64,000 nucleotides of DNA, from positions 1-64,000 of the forward strand of contig JAENYO010000008.1 of assembly GCA_016841745.1 (NCBI GenBank), read 5' to 3'. A program made the translations under genes and the position numbers. The notes under the pieces were generated by a model, which worked only from the letters and a program-made list of their open reading frames with translations, did not search any database and was not told the DNA's origin. Shown one piece after another: positions 21,671 through 29,935 of this stretch. This stretch comes from Acetomicrobium hydrogeniformans (GTDB lineage Bacteria > Synergistota > Synergistia > Synergistales > JAFGMB01). Position 1 is the first letter of the stretch, and each line of letters opens with the position of its first letter.

Positions 21671-21898
21671 TTGTTAATCGTAGGATGTCAGATATGTGGA
21701 GAAGTAAAGATCCTTTCCGGTATGCCCGATAAGGATGGAATAGCACGCGTTAACTGGATCTGTCCATATTGTGGTGTGGGGCAGGTTCTACAGTTGCCTG
21801 TAGCCTCAGATGTTACTAAAACTGATTTGAGCAAGATAGTGGCAGGTATGCCGGATTGCTATAGATATTCCAGATCTGTTTTTGAGGAGCTCCTTTAG
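21671..21898 (+). CDS. Small zinc-ribbon protein, unknown function
   Basis: Two CxxC pairs (CQICG...CPYCG) in 75 aa; TTG start after gggaggg. Confidence 0.6.
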   Translation: MLIVGCQICGEVKILSGMPDKDGIARVNWICPYCGVGQVLQLPVASDVTKTDLSKIVAGMPDCYRYSRSVFEELL

Positions 21899-21901
21899 TC
21901 C

Positions 21902-22327
21902 ATGTTTAAAGAACAGGGCTACCGATTCTATGACAGTAAACGGGCTGTTTCCTCTGGCCAGCTTCAGCACCTTTATACTTTTACCAGGTGGGGCAGAGGT
22001 CGTTCGCTGGAACAGATAGATCGAATGGTAAATTCTTCAAGTCTCTGTTTCTCTGTATATTATGAAGAAAAACTGATTGCTTTCTGCAGAATCCTAACAG
22101 ATTTCGTCTTCAGGGCTTCTTTGTGGGACATCATGGTTCATCCCGATCATCAGGGTAAAGGACTTGGTTCTGCACTGCTAGACTATGCAATCTTTCATCC
22201 AGCAGTAAAGGACATACCTTTGATCATTACCTATACTAGCGAACTTGGCCCATTCTTGAAACAACATGGTTTCAGAGATGATGAAGGAGCTATGATGTTG
22301 CTGAGATGTCCTATAGAATACTCATAA
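21902..22327 (+). CDS. GNAT-family N-acetyltransferase
   Basis: LWDIMVHPDHQGKGLGSALLDYAI (GNAT motif A). Confidence 0.9.
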   Translation: MFKEQGYRFYDSKRAVSSGQLQHLYTFTRWGRGRSLEQIDRMVNSSSLCFSVYYEEKLIAFCRILTDFVFRASLWDIMVHPDHQGKGLGSALLDYAIFHPAVKDIPLIITYTSELGPFLKQHGFRDDEGAMMLLRCPIEYS

Positions 22328-22337
22328 CTTTGAGGTT

Positions 22338-23027
22338 TTGACTGGCATGACTCTTTTTTCATATGGATGTGCAGGGGTTCGTATTTTCAGGGAAAGCTTC
22401 ATTCATCTATTTTTCCCTAATTCCTGTCCAGTTTGCGGGAAACTCGGAACGGCGGGATGTGTAACGTGTATGACTTCGCTGGTTATTCCGCTTATAGCAA
22501 AATGCCCCTTTTGCGGAAGACCCTATCCCTGTTCTGTTCACCGATGTGCATATCCATTAATTGCTGGAAATCTTCATGAAGGGATTAACCGAAAAGTTGT
22601 TCTTGAAGTAAAATATAGAAATAATGCCAGTCTGGGTCGGGTTATGGGTAAGGCCCTTGCAAACAAAGTGAAGGAGTTCAAGAATTGTCTGCTGGTTCCT
22701 GTCCCGCTCCACAGAAAAAGCAGGCGAAACTATAATCAGGCAGAACTGATAGCGCAGGGTATTTCTGAAATCTGGGGAAACCCGGTAGTCGATTTTCTGA
22801 CCTGGCGATCTGATATGAAGTCTCAAATAAGTAAGACTCCAATTGAGCGACGAAAGATGCCGGAAAATGCCGTTAAATGTCGTACTTCAAACGTTAAGGG
22901 AAAGAACTTCCTACTGGTAGATGATGTTTCAACAACCGGGTCGACCCTTAATGTGTGCAGTAAAGCCATTCTGAGATCTGGAGGCAGGGTTGTTGGTGCA
23001 ATCACATGGACGATTTCAGCATATTGA
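22338..23027 (+). CDS. comF: ComF-family phosphoribosyltransferase-like protein
   Basis: CPVCGKLG..C..CPFCGRPYPC ribbon, LVPVPLHRKSRRNYNQAE, LVDDVSTTGSTL PRPP loop. Confidence 0.9.
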   Translation: MTGMTLFSYGCAGVRIFRESFIHLFFPNSCPVCGKLGTAGCVTCMTSLVIPLIAKCPFCGRPYPCSVHRCAYPLIAGNLHEGINRKVVLEVKYRNNASLGRVMGKALANKVKEFKNCLLVPVPLHRKSRRNYNQAELIAQGISEIWGNPVVDFLTWRSDMKSQISKTPIERRKMPENAVKCRTSNVKGKNFLLVDDVSTTGSTLNVCSKAILRSGGRVVGAITWTISAY

Positions 23028-23109
23028 CTTACAAAAGGAGGAGAAAACTATAGCAGGTTAAAATATTTCTTGGTTATATACTTCATAAGAGAGGTCGTCC
23101 AAAAGACTT

Positions 23110-23125
23110 TAGGTAATTTTACCTA
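23110..23125. promoter_or_regulatory. 16-bp palindrome TAGGTAA-TT-TTACCTA upstream of ompH/skp-like gene
   Basis: Perfect 7-bp arms with 2-nt centre, read directly. Confidence 0.35.
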
Positions 23126-23193
23126 GACTTATTATTTGTCTAACGATAAAATGCATACCTATCAGGAATTACGGGTGTTAAGGAGGAGTTATT

Positions 23194-23637
23194 ATGTTTA
23201 TGGCAAAAAAGGTAGTATTGGTAGTATCACTCGCAGTATTAGTATCATTCCTGGGGACAGGTATAGCTTTGGCAGCCGAAAAGATTGGTGTCATAGAGCC
23301 GCAGAAGATCCTTTTCCAGCATCCAAAGTTTCCCGCAACCCAGCAGAGAGTCAAATCGGTACTTACAGCTAAACAGAATGAAGCAAAGATCGCAATTGAA
23401 GCTGAAAAGGATAATAATCAAAAAGCACAGATATATCAGACTAAAAAACAGGAAGCCGCTATGGAAGAACAGAAACTTATGGCTCCTCTTTTCAAAGAGA
23501 TTGAACTTGCTGTCAGAACTGTAGCTAAAACAAAGAACATTACCCTTGTTCTTGATAAGGCACAGGTCTTTTTTGGAGGTATAGATATTACTAATGATGT
23601 GATCCAGGAACTAAAAAAGAAGAATGCCGGTAATTAA
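23194..23637 (+). CDS. OmpH/Skp-like periplasmic chaperone
   Basis: Signal peptide MFMAKKVVLVVSLAVLVSFLGTGIALAAEKIGVIEPQKILFQHPKFPATQQ; charged helical body. Confidence 0.75.
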   Translation: MFMAKKVVLVVSLAVLVSFLGTGIALAAEKIGVIEPQKILFQHPKFPATQQRVKSVLTAKQNEAKIAIEAEKDNNQKAQIYQTKKQEAAMEEQKLMAPLFKEIELAVRTVAKTKNITLVLDKAQVFFGGIDITNDVIQELKKKNAGN

Positions 23638-23684
23638 TGTCTCTATTCTGTTAAAATAAGCATGGCTCTGGTGTAAAAAGAATG

Positions 23685-23718
23685 CGGGATGGTGCGAAAG
23701 CACTCATCCCGTTTTTTT
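23685..23718 (+). terminator. Rho-independent terminator
   Basis: cgggatg-gtgc-gaaa-gcac-(t)-catcccg followed by T7. Confidence 0.88.
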
Positions 23719-23763
23719 ATCTGGTAAACTTTGAAGTGAAATTAAAAGAAGGAGAGTTACTGG

Positions 23764-24597
23764 ATGAAAATCCTGGCGACAGATATTGATGGAACTTTAA
23801 TCAATAATGGTCCATTGAACCAAAGCGTTGTTGCAGCTTTGAAAAGACTGAAAAGAGATGGTTGGGAGATTTTGCTTGCGACCGGGAGGTTAATACAATC
23901 TTCTCTTGATGTGATCAAAACCATAGAGCCTTATAACCTGGGAATCTTTTCAGATGGAGCCCAAATATGCGAAATATCCGCCGGCAGGATAATATCCGAA
24001 AAGACCCTTATCCCGGAAATCGTAAACATTGTCCTTTCTAGAATATGGTATATTCCCTTGGAAATACAGATATTTAATGGAGACCAGGTAATTTGCAGGA
24101 AGAGAGACATTGAAACTTCTATCTTTTTCAATTCTCTAAAGGTCCAGGTCCTACCCGAATTAGATGAACCATACCTTGAAATCAACCCTACGAGGATAAT
24201 TCTTTACGGACAGCCTGAAATCTTAATCAAGGCAGAGTCACTCCTCAGGAATTGTCCATATATTACAGAAACGAATATTCACATTACATGGTCTGGTGAA
24301 AACTTTCTTGATATCTTGCCTTTCGGAGTCTCAAAAGGTAATGCTCTGACTGAGCTACTCGCAATGAAGGATATTCACCCTGATATTTTAGTAGCCATAG
24401 GGGATCATATGAGTGACCTCGAAATGCTTATTGCCAGCGACCTTGGCGTTTGTCCTTCTAATGCCCTTTCTCAGGTAAGAGCAGTTTCACGAGTAGTGTA
24501 TCCTTCAGATGTCAGGGTAGGTATACCCAAACTAGTAGATTTTCTTTTAAAAAATGAAGAGTATAGTAAGAATATGACAAATACATTAATATTATAA
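23764..24597 (+). CDS. HAD-superfamily (Cof-type) hydrolase
   Basis: KILATDIDGTLINN (DxDGT); GDHMSDLEMLIASDLGVCPSNA. Confidence 0.9.
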   Translation: MKILATDIDGTLINNGPLNQSVVAALKRLKRDGWEILLATGRLIQSSLDVIKTIEPYNLGIFSDGAQICEISAGRIISEKTLIPEIVNIVLSRIWYIPLEIQIFNGDQVICRKRDIETSIFFNSLKVQVLPELDEPYLEINPTRIILYGQPEILIKAESLLRNCPYITETNIHITWSGENFLDILPFGVSKGNALTELLAMKDIHPDILVAIGDHMSDLEMLIASDLGVCPSNALSQVRAVSRVVYPSDVRVGIPKLVDFLLKNEEYSKNMTNTLIL

Positions 24598-24676
24598 AGC
24601 GCAGATAAAGAGGGTTGATCTTTTTGTCTCTACGGAAGGTCATTTTTAAAAATACACGTAATATGGAGGTGTCGTT

Positions 24677-25174
24677 ATGGCTGAAATCAAAAACTGGATA
24701 TTGACGGAACTTGATATTCCCAAAGATTCCAATATTATCATAGGTCAGAGTCATTTTATCAAAACAGTGGAGGATCTGTATGAAGCACTTATTACATCGT
24801 CTCCCACCCTTCAGTTCGGAATAGCATTCTGTGAAGCTTCTGGAGACTGCCTGATAAGATGGGATGGCAATTCAAGGCAAATGATAGATTCAGCTATTTC
24901 CAATGCTGAAAAGATCAGTGCTGGCCATTCCTTCGTCATTGTGATAAAAGATGGTTATCCTATAAATGTTCTCGACAGGATAAAGAATTGTCAGGAAGTT
25001 TGCAGGGTCTTTGCTGCTACGGCTAATCCTATCCAGGTAATAGTCTGCGAGACAGGACAGGGAAGAGGAATTGCCGGAGTTGTAGACGGCTTTACTCCTC
25101 AGGGAATTGAGACGGAGAAAGATCAGGAGGAAAGATTAGGGCTTCTCAAAGATATAATAAAATATAAGCGTTAA
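24677..25174 (+). CDS. Adenosine-specific kinase family protein
   Basis: [16 protein letters not shown]...[19 protein letters not shown]...[28 protein letters not shown]. Confidence 0.85.
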   Translation: MAEIKNWILTELDIPKDSNIIIGQSHFIKTVEDLYEALITSSPTLQFGIAFCEASGDCLIRWDGNSRQMIDSAISNAEKISAGHSFVIVIKDGYPINVLDRIKNCQEVCRVFAATANPIQVIVCETGQGRGIAGVVDGFTPQGIETEKDQEERLGLLKDIIKYKR

Positions 25175-25322
25175 TCTGATCGGTTTCTGCAAGTGGTTTG
25201 GATCATAAGTATGCACAATTCTTCGCTGGCTTTGCCATCATAAATAAATCAGGTAAAACTATCTGGATGAAAAGAAGAAATTGTATTTTAATCTACTAAT
25301 GAAAGGGAGCTGATGTGCCACA

Positions 25323-25688
25323 ATGAAGCTAAGTGAAATTTCACATTTTGTAAATGCAGAGGTCCTTTTTGGTAAAGAACTGCTTGAAGAAATCGAGATT
25401 GAATATGCTTATGGAGCAGATCTGATGAGTGATGTGCTTGCCTTCGCGAGGCCTGGTTCCTTACTTCTGACGGGACTGACAAACGTTCAGATCATTCGAA
25501 CAGCTCAGATGCTTGATATCCCTGCTGTTATATTTGTCAGGGGGAAAAAACCTCAGAAAGAGGCTATTCAACTTGCCTCGAGTCTTGATATGCCAGTACT
25601 TCTTTGTCATAAAAGCATGTTTGAAACATGTGGATTGTTATTCAATGAAGGGGTTCTGCCCTGTACCATTCCAGACAGAGAGGTGTAA
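25323..25688 (+). CDS. DRTGG-domain protein (copy 1 of hydrogenase-like cassette)
   Basis: DLMSDVLAFARPGSLLLTGLTNVQIIRTAQMLDIPAVIFVRGKKP...SMFETCGLLF. Confidence 0.8.
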   Translation: MKLSEISHFVNAEVLFGKELLEEIEIEYAYGADLMSDVLAFARPGSLLLTGLTNVQIIRTAQMLDIPAVIFVRGKKPQKEAIQLASSLDMPVLLCHKSMFETCGLLFNEGVLPCTIPDREV

Positions 25689-25691
25689 ACT

Positions 25692-26156
25692 GTGGTTTCT
25701 GATGTTTACGTAGAAGAATACCATATTGATGGAGGTGATTTTATAAATGTAGGAACAGCTTCCACTAAACTTAAAAGATCTCTTGAGATGATGGGTATCC
25801 CTTCTTCTTTGACAAGAAGGGCATCTATTGTTGCTTATGAAGCTGAAATGAACCTTGTAATACATGCTGGAGGAGGTACAATATGTTGCTTGATATCTCC
25901 GGAAAAAATACAAATAATTGCGGAGGATAATGGTCCGGGGATTCCCGATATAGAACTTGCAATGCAGGAAGGATATTCTACCGCTTCTGATGCCATCAGA
26001 GAACTTGGATTTGGAGCAGGCATGGGGCTTTCAAATATAAAGAGAAATACAGACACACTGGATATCATATCTGAGGTTGGTAAGGGTACAAGGGTTCAAG
26101 CTGTAATACTTGTTAAAAGTATGGCTGGGGGGAGAGAAATTGGCAGGGGGAATTAA
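25692..26156 (+). CDS. HATPase_c / RsbT-type anti-sigma-factor-like serine kinase
   Basis: N-box YEAEMNLVIHA, DNGPGIPDI, GFGAGMGLSNIKRNTD. Confidence 0.85.
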   Translation: MVSDVYVEEYHIDGGDFINVGTASTKLKRSLEMMGIPSSLTRRASIVAYEAEMNLVIHAGGGTICCLISPEKIQIIAEDNGPGIPDIELAMQEGYSTASDAIRELGFGAGMGLSNIKRNTDTLDIISEVGKGTRVQAVILVKSMAGGREIGRGN

Positions 26157-27453
26157 GGTTCAGGAAGCGCTTTGTGTAGGTTGCGCAAATTGTATCAAAT
26201 CATGTCCAACTGAGGCAATGCGAGTTATTGAGGGATGCGTCCACATAATCCCTGAACTATGTATAGACTGTGGAGAGTGTATGCGCAACTGCCCTCATAA
26301 TGCTATTACTATCGACGAGGATGACTGGGAACTCATTCATTCTCAGGAGAATGCCCTGTTGATCGCAGACCCTACCTTTTATGTCCAGATGGGAGCATAT
26401 CGTTCTCAATCGATGATCAAGGAAGCCCTTTCTTCCTGGAACGTTGAAGATCTTATCGAATCTGCTTCTCTGGCATATGATGTTGTGGCATTTACGATTG
26501 CAAAAATGCTGGAAAAGGAAAGTTCCGTAAATCATCCTCTCATTTCAACTTATTGCCCAGCTGTTATCAGACTCATTCAGATCAAATATCCTGAACTGGC
26601 AGGCAGGTTGGTTCCAGTCGATTCTCCACTGGAAGTCGGAGTATCCCTTAGAAGAGAACTGACAGGTAACAATGAGGATGTCACCCTTCTTTCTCCCTGT
26701 CCGGCAAAGATAACCCTTGTAAGGAATCCTGTCGGGAGAAAAAAAAGCAATATGAAATTTACAGTTTCTGTACAAAGACTTGTAAGAGCACTACTGGCAG
26801 GAGGCCCTAAGATATCCGATTCTGTAGAGTCTATTGCAAACAACAGGTGGCTTAAATGGAGTATTGCAGGAGGAGAATCATCTCACATAAAGTATTTCTC
26901 GGAACGTCCGCTGAGAACGATTTCTGTAGCAGGTCTCAGAAATACAATGGACCTGCTTAAAGAAATGGAACTTGGAAGACTCAGGGGGATAGATTACATT
27001 GAATGTCGAGCCTGCGATCTTGGCTGCATTGGCGGAGTAGGAAATGCCGAGTCGAGATTCCTCTCCAAACTTCGTATAGAACATACTGATTTTTGCTGGG
27101 ATATATCGGATCAAGAATTGGCTGATATCAGGAAATGGAGTGATTCCAAGATATGGAAACTGGAAGAGAATATTGGACCTTCTCAGAAAAACCCTCTTTC
27201 AGATGATCTCAACAAGGCCATGGAAAGACTAAAAGAACTTAACAGGATATATTCTGAACTGCCGAATATAAACTGTGGTGCCTGTGGCAGGCCTTCATGT
27301 AGGGCTATGGCCGAGGATGTAGTCAGGGGACGAGGTGAAGTCACTGATTGTGTTTTTAAACTCAGGGAGACCATTACTGATCTTGGCAGGAAAATTGTCG
27401 ATCTGTCAGAAAGAATGCCCCATACACTTAGAGAACCGAGGAGAAAAAGATGA
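26140..27453 (+). CDS. [FeFe]-hydrogenase-like 4Fe-4S protein with degenerate H-cluster motifs
   Basis: Two ferredoxin motifs (CVGCANCIKSCP, CIDCGECMRNCP); STYCPAV, LSPCPAK, IECRACDLGCIGG; C-terminal CGACGRPSC...C. TTG 26140 start preferred over 26110. Confidence 0.82.
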   Translation: MAGGIKVQEALCVGCANCIKSCPTEAMRVIEGCVHIIPELCIDCGECMRNCPHNAITIDEDDWELIHSQENALLIADPTFYVQMGAYRSQSMIKEALSSWNVEDLIESASLAYDVVAFTIAKMLEKESSVNHPLISTYCPAVIRLIQIKYPELAGRLVPVDSPLEVGVSLRRELTGNNEDVTLLSPCPAKITLVRNPVGRKKSNMKFTVSVQRLVRALLAGGPKISDSVESIANNRWLKWSIAGGESSHIKYFSERPLRTISVAGLRNTMDLLKEMELGRLRGIDYIECRACDLGCIGGVGNAESRFLSKLRIEHTDFCWDISDQELADIRKWSDSKIWKLEENIGPSQKNPLSDDLNKAMERLKELNRIYSELPNINCGACGRPSCRAMAEDVVRGRGEVTDCVFKLRETITDLGRKIVDLSERMPHTLREPRRKR

Positions 27454-27785
27454 ACATCCCCGATGTGGCAGAAGCACTTTCCCTTGATCTGGTATGTTGC
27501 GGGGATAAAAGCAGGGAAGCTACTAGTGTGATCTCGGGTGATCTTATGAGTTTTATTATAGGCAAAGCAATATCGGGTTCCATCTGGATAACAGTACAGA
27601 ATCATCTCAATGTCGCAGCTGTTGCTGTACTGAAGGAGATACCTATGATAATAGTAGCCTCGGGAAGACCTGTAATGGCTGACCTGAAGACGAGATGCGA
27701 TATGGAAAATATTGCTTTGGCCATATCGGAAGAATCATCTTTTACCCTTTGTTCCAGACTGTATGATCTTGGTTTTAGAGGCTGA
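27450..27785 (+). CDS. DRTGG-domain protein (copy 2 of hydrogenase-like cassette)
   Basis: GDLMSFIIGKAISGSIWITVQNHLNVAAVAVLKEIPMIIVASGRPV...FTLCSRLYDLGFRG, parallel to copy 1. Confidence 0.72.
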   Translation: MNIPDVAEALSLDLVCCGDKSREATSVISGDLMSFIIGKAISGSIWITVQNHLNVAAVAVLKEIPMIIVASGRPVMADLKTRCDMENIALAISEESSFTLCSRLYDLGFRG

Positions 27786-27787
27786 TA

Positions 27788-28537
27788 ATGCTTTCCGAGT
27801 ATTTTGTCGACCTCCATGTACATACGGTTCTCTCCCCCTGTGGGGAACTGGAGATGGGAGCCCCTGAGATTATTGCAAGGGTTATAGAACAGGGTATTCA
27901 CGCTATAGCAATTACAGATCATAATGAATGTTCAAATGTCAAAGCTCTTCAAGACGCGGCAGGTCCGGATGGTCCTGCCGTTCTCACTGGAATTGAGGTC
28001 CAGACGGCTGAGGACATCCATGTCATTATTATTTTCCCTGAGCTTTTAGAAGCGGAAAAATACCAGGCCTGGTTAAGGAAAGGTTTCAGAAATGCGCTTA
28101 ACAGGCCTGAAGTATTCGGATATCAGTTGGTTATTGATCGGTTTAACAACATACTGGACGAGGTCGATACTCTACTGGTCCAAGGGGTAACTTACAGCAT
28201 TGAAGAAGTCCTGGAAAAGTCAAAAAGGCATAATGCCATTTCTATCCTTGCTCACATTGACCGTCCTTCATTTTCCTTTCCTGCAGTTCTTGGGCCAATA
28301 CCTTTTGAATTTAACGTAGATGCCCTGGAATTGTCATGTAATATCACTGCTCAAGAAGCAGTAAAGATTAAAAGTGCCTATCCATACCGATCGTTCATTC
28401 GATCTTCTGATTCTCACAAGCTAGAAACGATTTCCAGGGAAAACTGTACCAGAATGTTACTTGATTGTCCCACCTTTAATGAAATAGCTATGGCTTTAAG
28501 GCATAAAAATGGAAGAAAGATCATTTGGCCATGGTAA
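27788..28537 (+). CDS. PHP-domain phosphoesterase
   Basis: FVDLHVHTVLSPCG (HxH), AITDHNE, GIEVQTAED, LAHIDRPSF, RSSDSHK metal-ligand motifs. Confidence 0.88.
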   Translation: MLSEYFVDLHVHTVLSPCGELEMGAPEIIARVIEQGIHAIAITDHNECSNVKALQDAAGPDGPAVLTGIEVQTAEDIHVIIIFPELLEAEKYQAWLRKGFRNALNRPEVFGYQLVIDRFNNILDEVDTLLVQGVTYSIEEVLEKSKRHNAISILAHIDRPSFSFPAVLGPIPFEFNVDALELSCNITAQEAVKIKSAYPYRSFIRSSDSHKLETISRENCTRMLLDCPTFNEIAMALRHKNGRKIIWPW

Positions 28538-28547
28538 ACTTTTTTGG

Positions 28548-29180
28548 CTAAGCTTTATGCCTTTTCATTAATTCGGAAATGATATCTTTCAGATCGAGGT
28601 TCATGGAAATTAATCCCACCATAGTGTGGTAAAGAAGGTCCGATGTCTCGTAAGAAACCTGCTCAGTGTTTCCTGTTGCTATGGCGATTGCAGTTTCTAC
28701 ACCCTCCTCACCTACTTTTTGTCCTATCCTTTCTCTGCCTTCGTTTAATAAACTGGCGGTATAACTTTCAGCCGATGAAGAATCTTTCCTTTTTTTTAAC
28801 TGATCCCATAAAACGGTCAGAAATGAAAGTTCAGGAAGAGAAGAATTTATAACATTCCTGTAGAAGCAGGTTTTGTTTCCAGTGTGACATGCTGGGCCGA
28901 GGGGTTCAACCTTTGCAAGCAGGGTATCTCCGTCACAATCAACTGAAAGGTCACACAGTATCATCCGGTTACCGCTACTTTCACCTTTGTGCCAAATACA
29001 CTTTCTAGATCTGCTGTAAAAATGTAATTCGCCGGTTCCAATTGTCATTTCCAGAGACTGAGAATTAGCATATGCCATCATCAGGATTTCTGATGTCCAC
29101 TTATCCTGTACTATTACTGGGATAAGACCTTTATCATCGAATTTGAGAAATCCCTCAGGAATTACCATGTTTTTGATCAC
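28548..29180 (-). CDS. hisI: Bifunctional phosphoribosyl-AMP cyclohydrolase / phosphoribosyl-ATP pyrophosphatase HisIE
   Basis: [49 protein letters not shown]-terminal His[15 protein letters not shown]. Confidence 0.96.
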   Translation of the reverse strand: MIKNMVIPEGFLKFDDKGLIPVIVQDKWTSEILMMAYANSQSLEMTIGTGELHFYSRSRKCIWHKGESSGNRMILCDLSVDCDGDTLLAKVEPLGPACHTGNKTCFYRNVINSSLPELSFLTVLWDQLKKRKDSSSAESYTASLLNEGRERIGQKVGEEGVETAIAIATGNTEQVSYETSDLLYHTMVGLISMNLDLKDIISELMKRHKA

Positions 29181-29935
29181 CTTCTGACTGGAATATTATG
29201 TTTCTGAAGATATGTTTTCAGTTCTTTGATACGAATGTCACCAAAATGGAAGATAGAGGCTGCTAGTGCGGCATCACTGCCGGCATTAAAAGTGTCAAGA
29301 ATATGTTCCATCTCACCTGCACCTCCAGAGGCGATGAGGGGGACTTTTATTGAGGACATGATCTTTCTGATAATCTCATTATCATATCCGGATTTTGTCC
29401 CATCTTTATCCATTGAAGTAAGGAGGATCTCTCCACATCCAAGCCTTTCTACCTCTTTGGCCCATTGTATGGCATCTTTACCGGTGGGGGTCTTGCCACC
29501 TTCTACATAAACTTCCCAGTTGCCCTGTATGGTCAATTTAACATCGATGGCAACAACAACAGCTTGAGAACCAAGAAGGTCCGCACATTTTTTTACAAGT
29601 CCAGGATCATTTACTGCAGCAGTGTTGAGAGAGATCTTATCTGCTCCAAAACTGATAATCTCTCTTGCTTGTTCAAGAGAGGAAATACCTCCTCCAACTG
29701 TAAAAGGAATAAAAATGCGGTCAGCCACATCCTGAACCCATTTCAGCATGGTTCTGCGTTTTTCCCATGAAGCGGAAATATCAAGAAAAACAAGTTCATC
29801 TGCATTCTCGTTCATGTAAAATTCAGCAAGTTGGGCTGGGTTTCCTGCATCTCTAAGATTTTTAAATCTAACTCCCTTTACAACTCTCCCATTCTTTACA
29901 TCCAGGCATGGTATTATTCGTTTGGTCAGCATCAA
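29177..29935 (-). CDS. hisF: Imidazole glycerol phosphate synthase subunit HisF
   Basis: [29 protein letters not shown]. Confidence 0.98.
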   Translation of the reverse strand: MMLTKRIIPCLDVKNGRVVKGVRFKNLRDAGNPAQLAEFYMNENADELVFLDISASWEKRRTMLKWVQDVADRIFIPFTVGGGISSLEQAREIISFGADKISLNTAAVNDPGLVKKCADLLGSQAVVVAIDVKLTIQGNWEVYVEGGKTPTGKDAIQWAKEVERLGCGEILLTSMDKDGTKSGYDNEIIRKIMSSIKVPLIASGGAGEMEHILDTFNAGSDAALAASIFHFGDIRIKELKTYLQKHNIPVRR

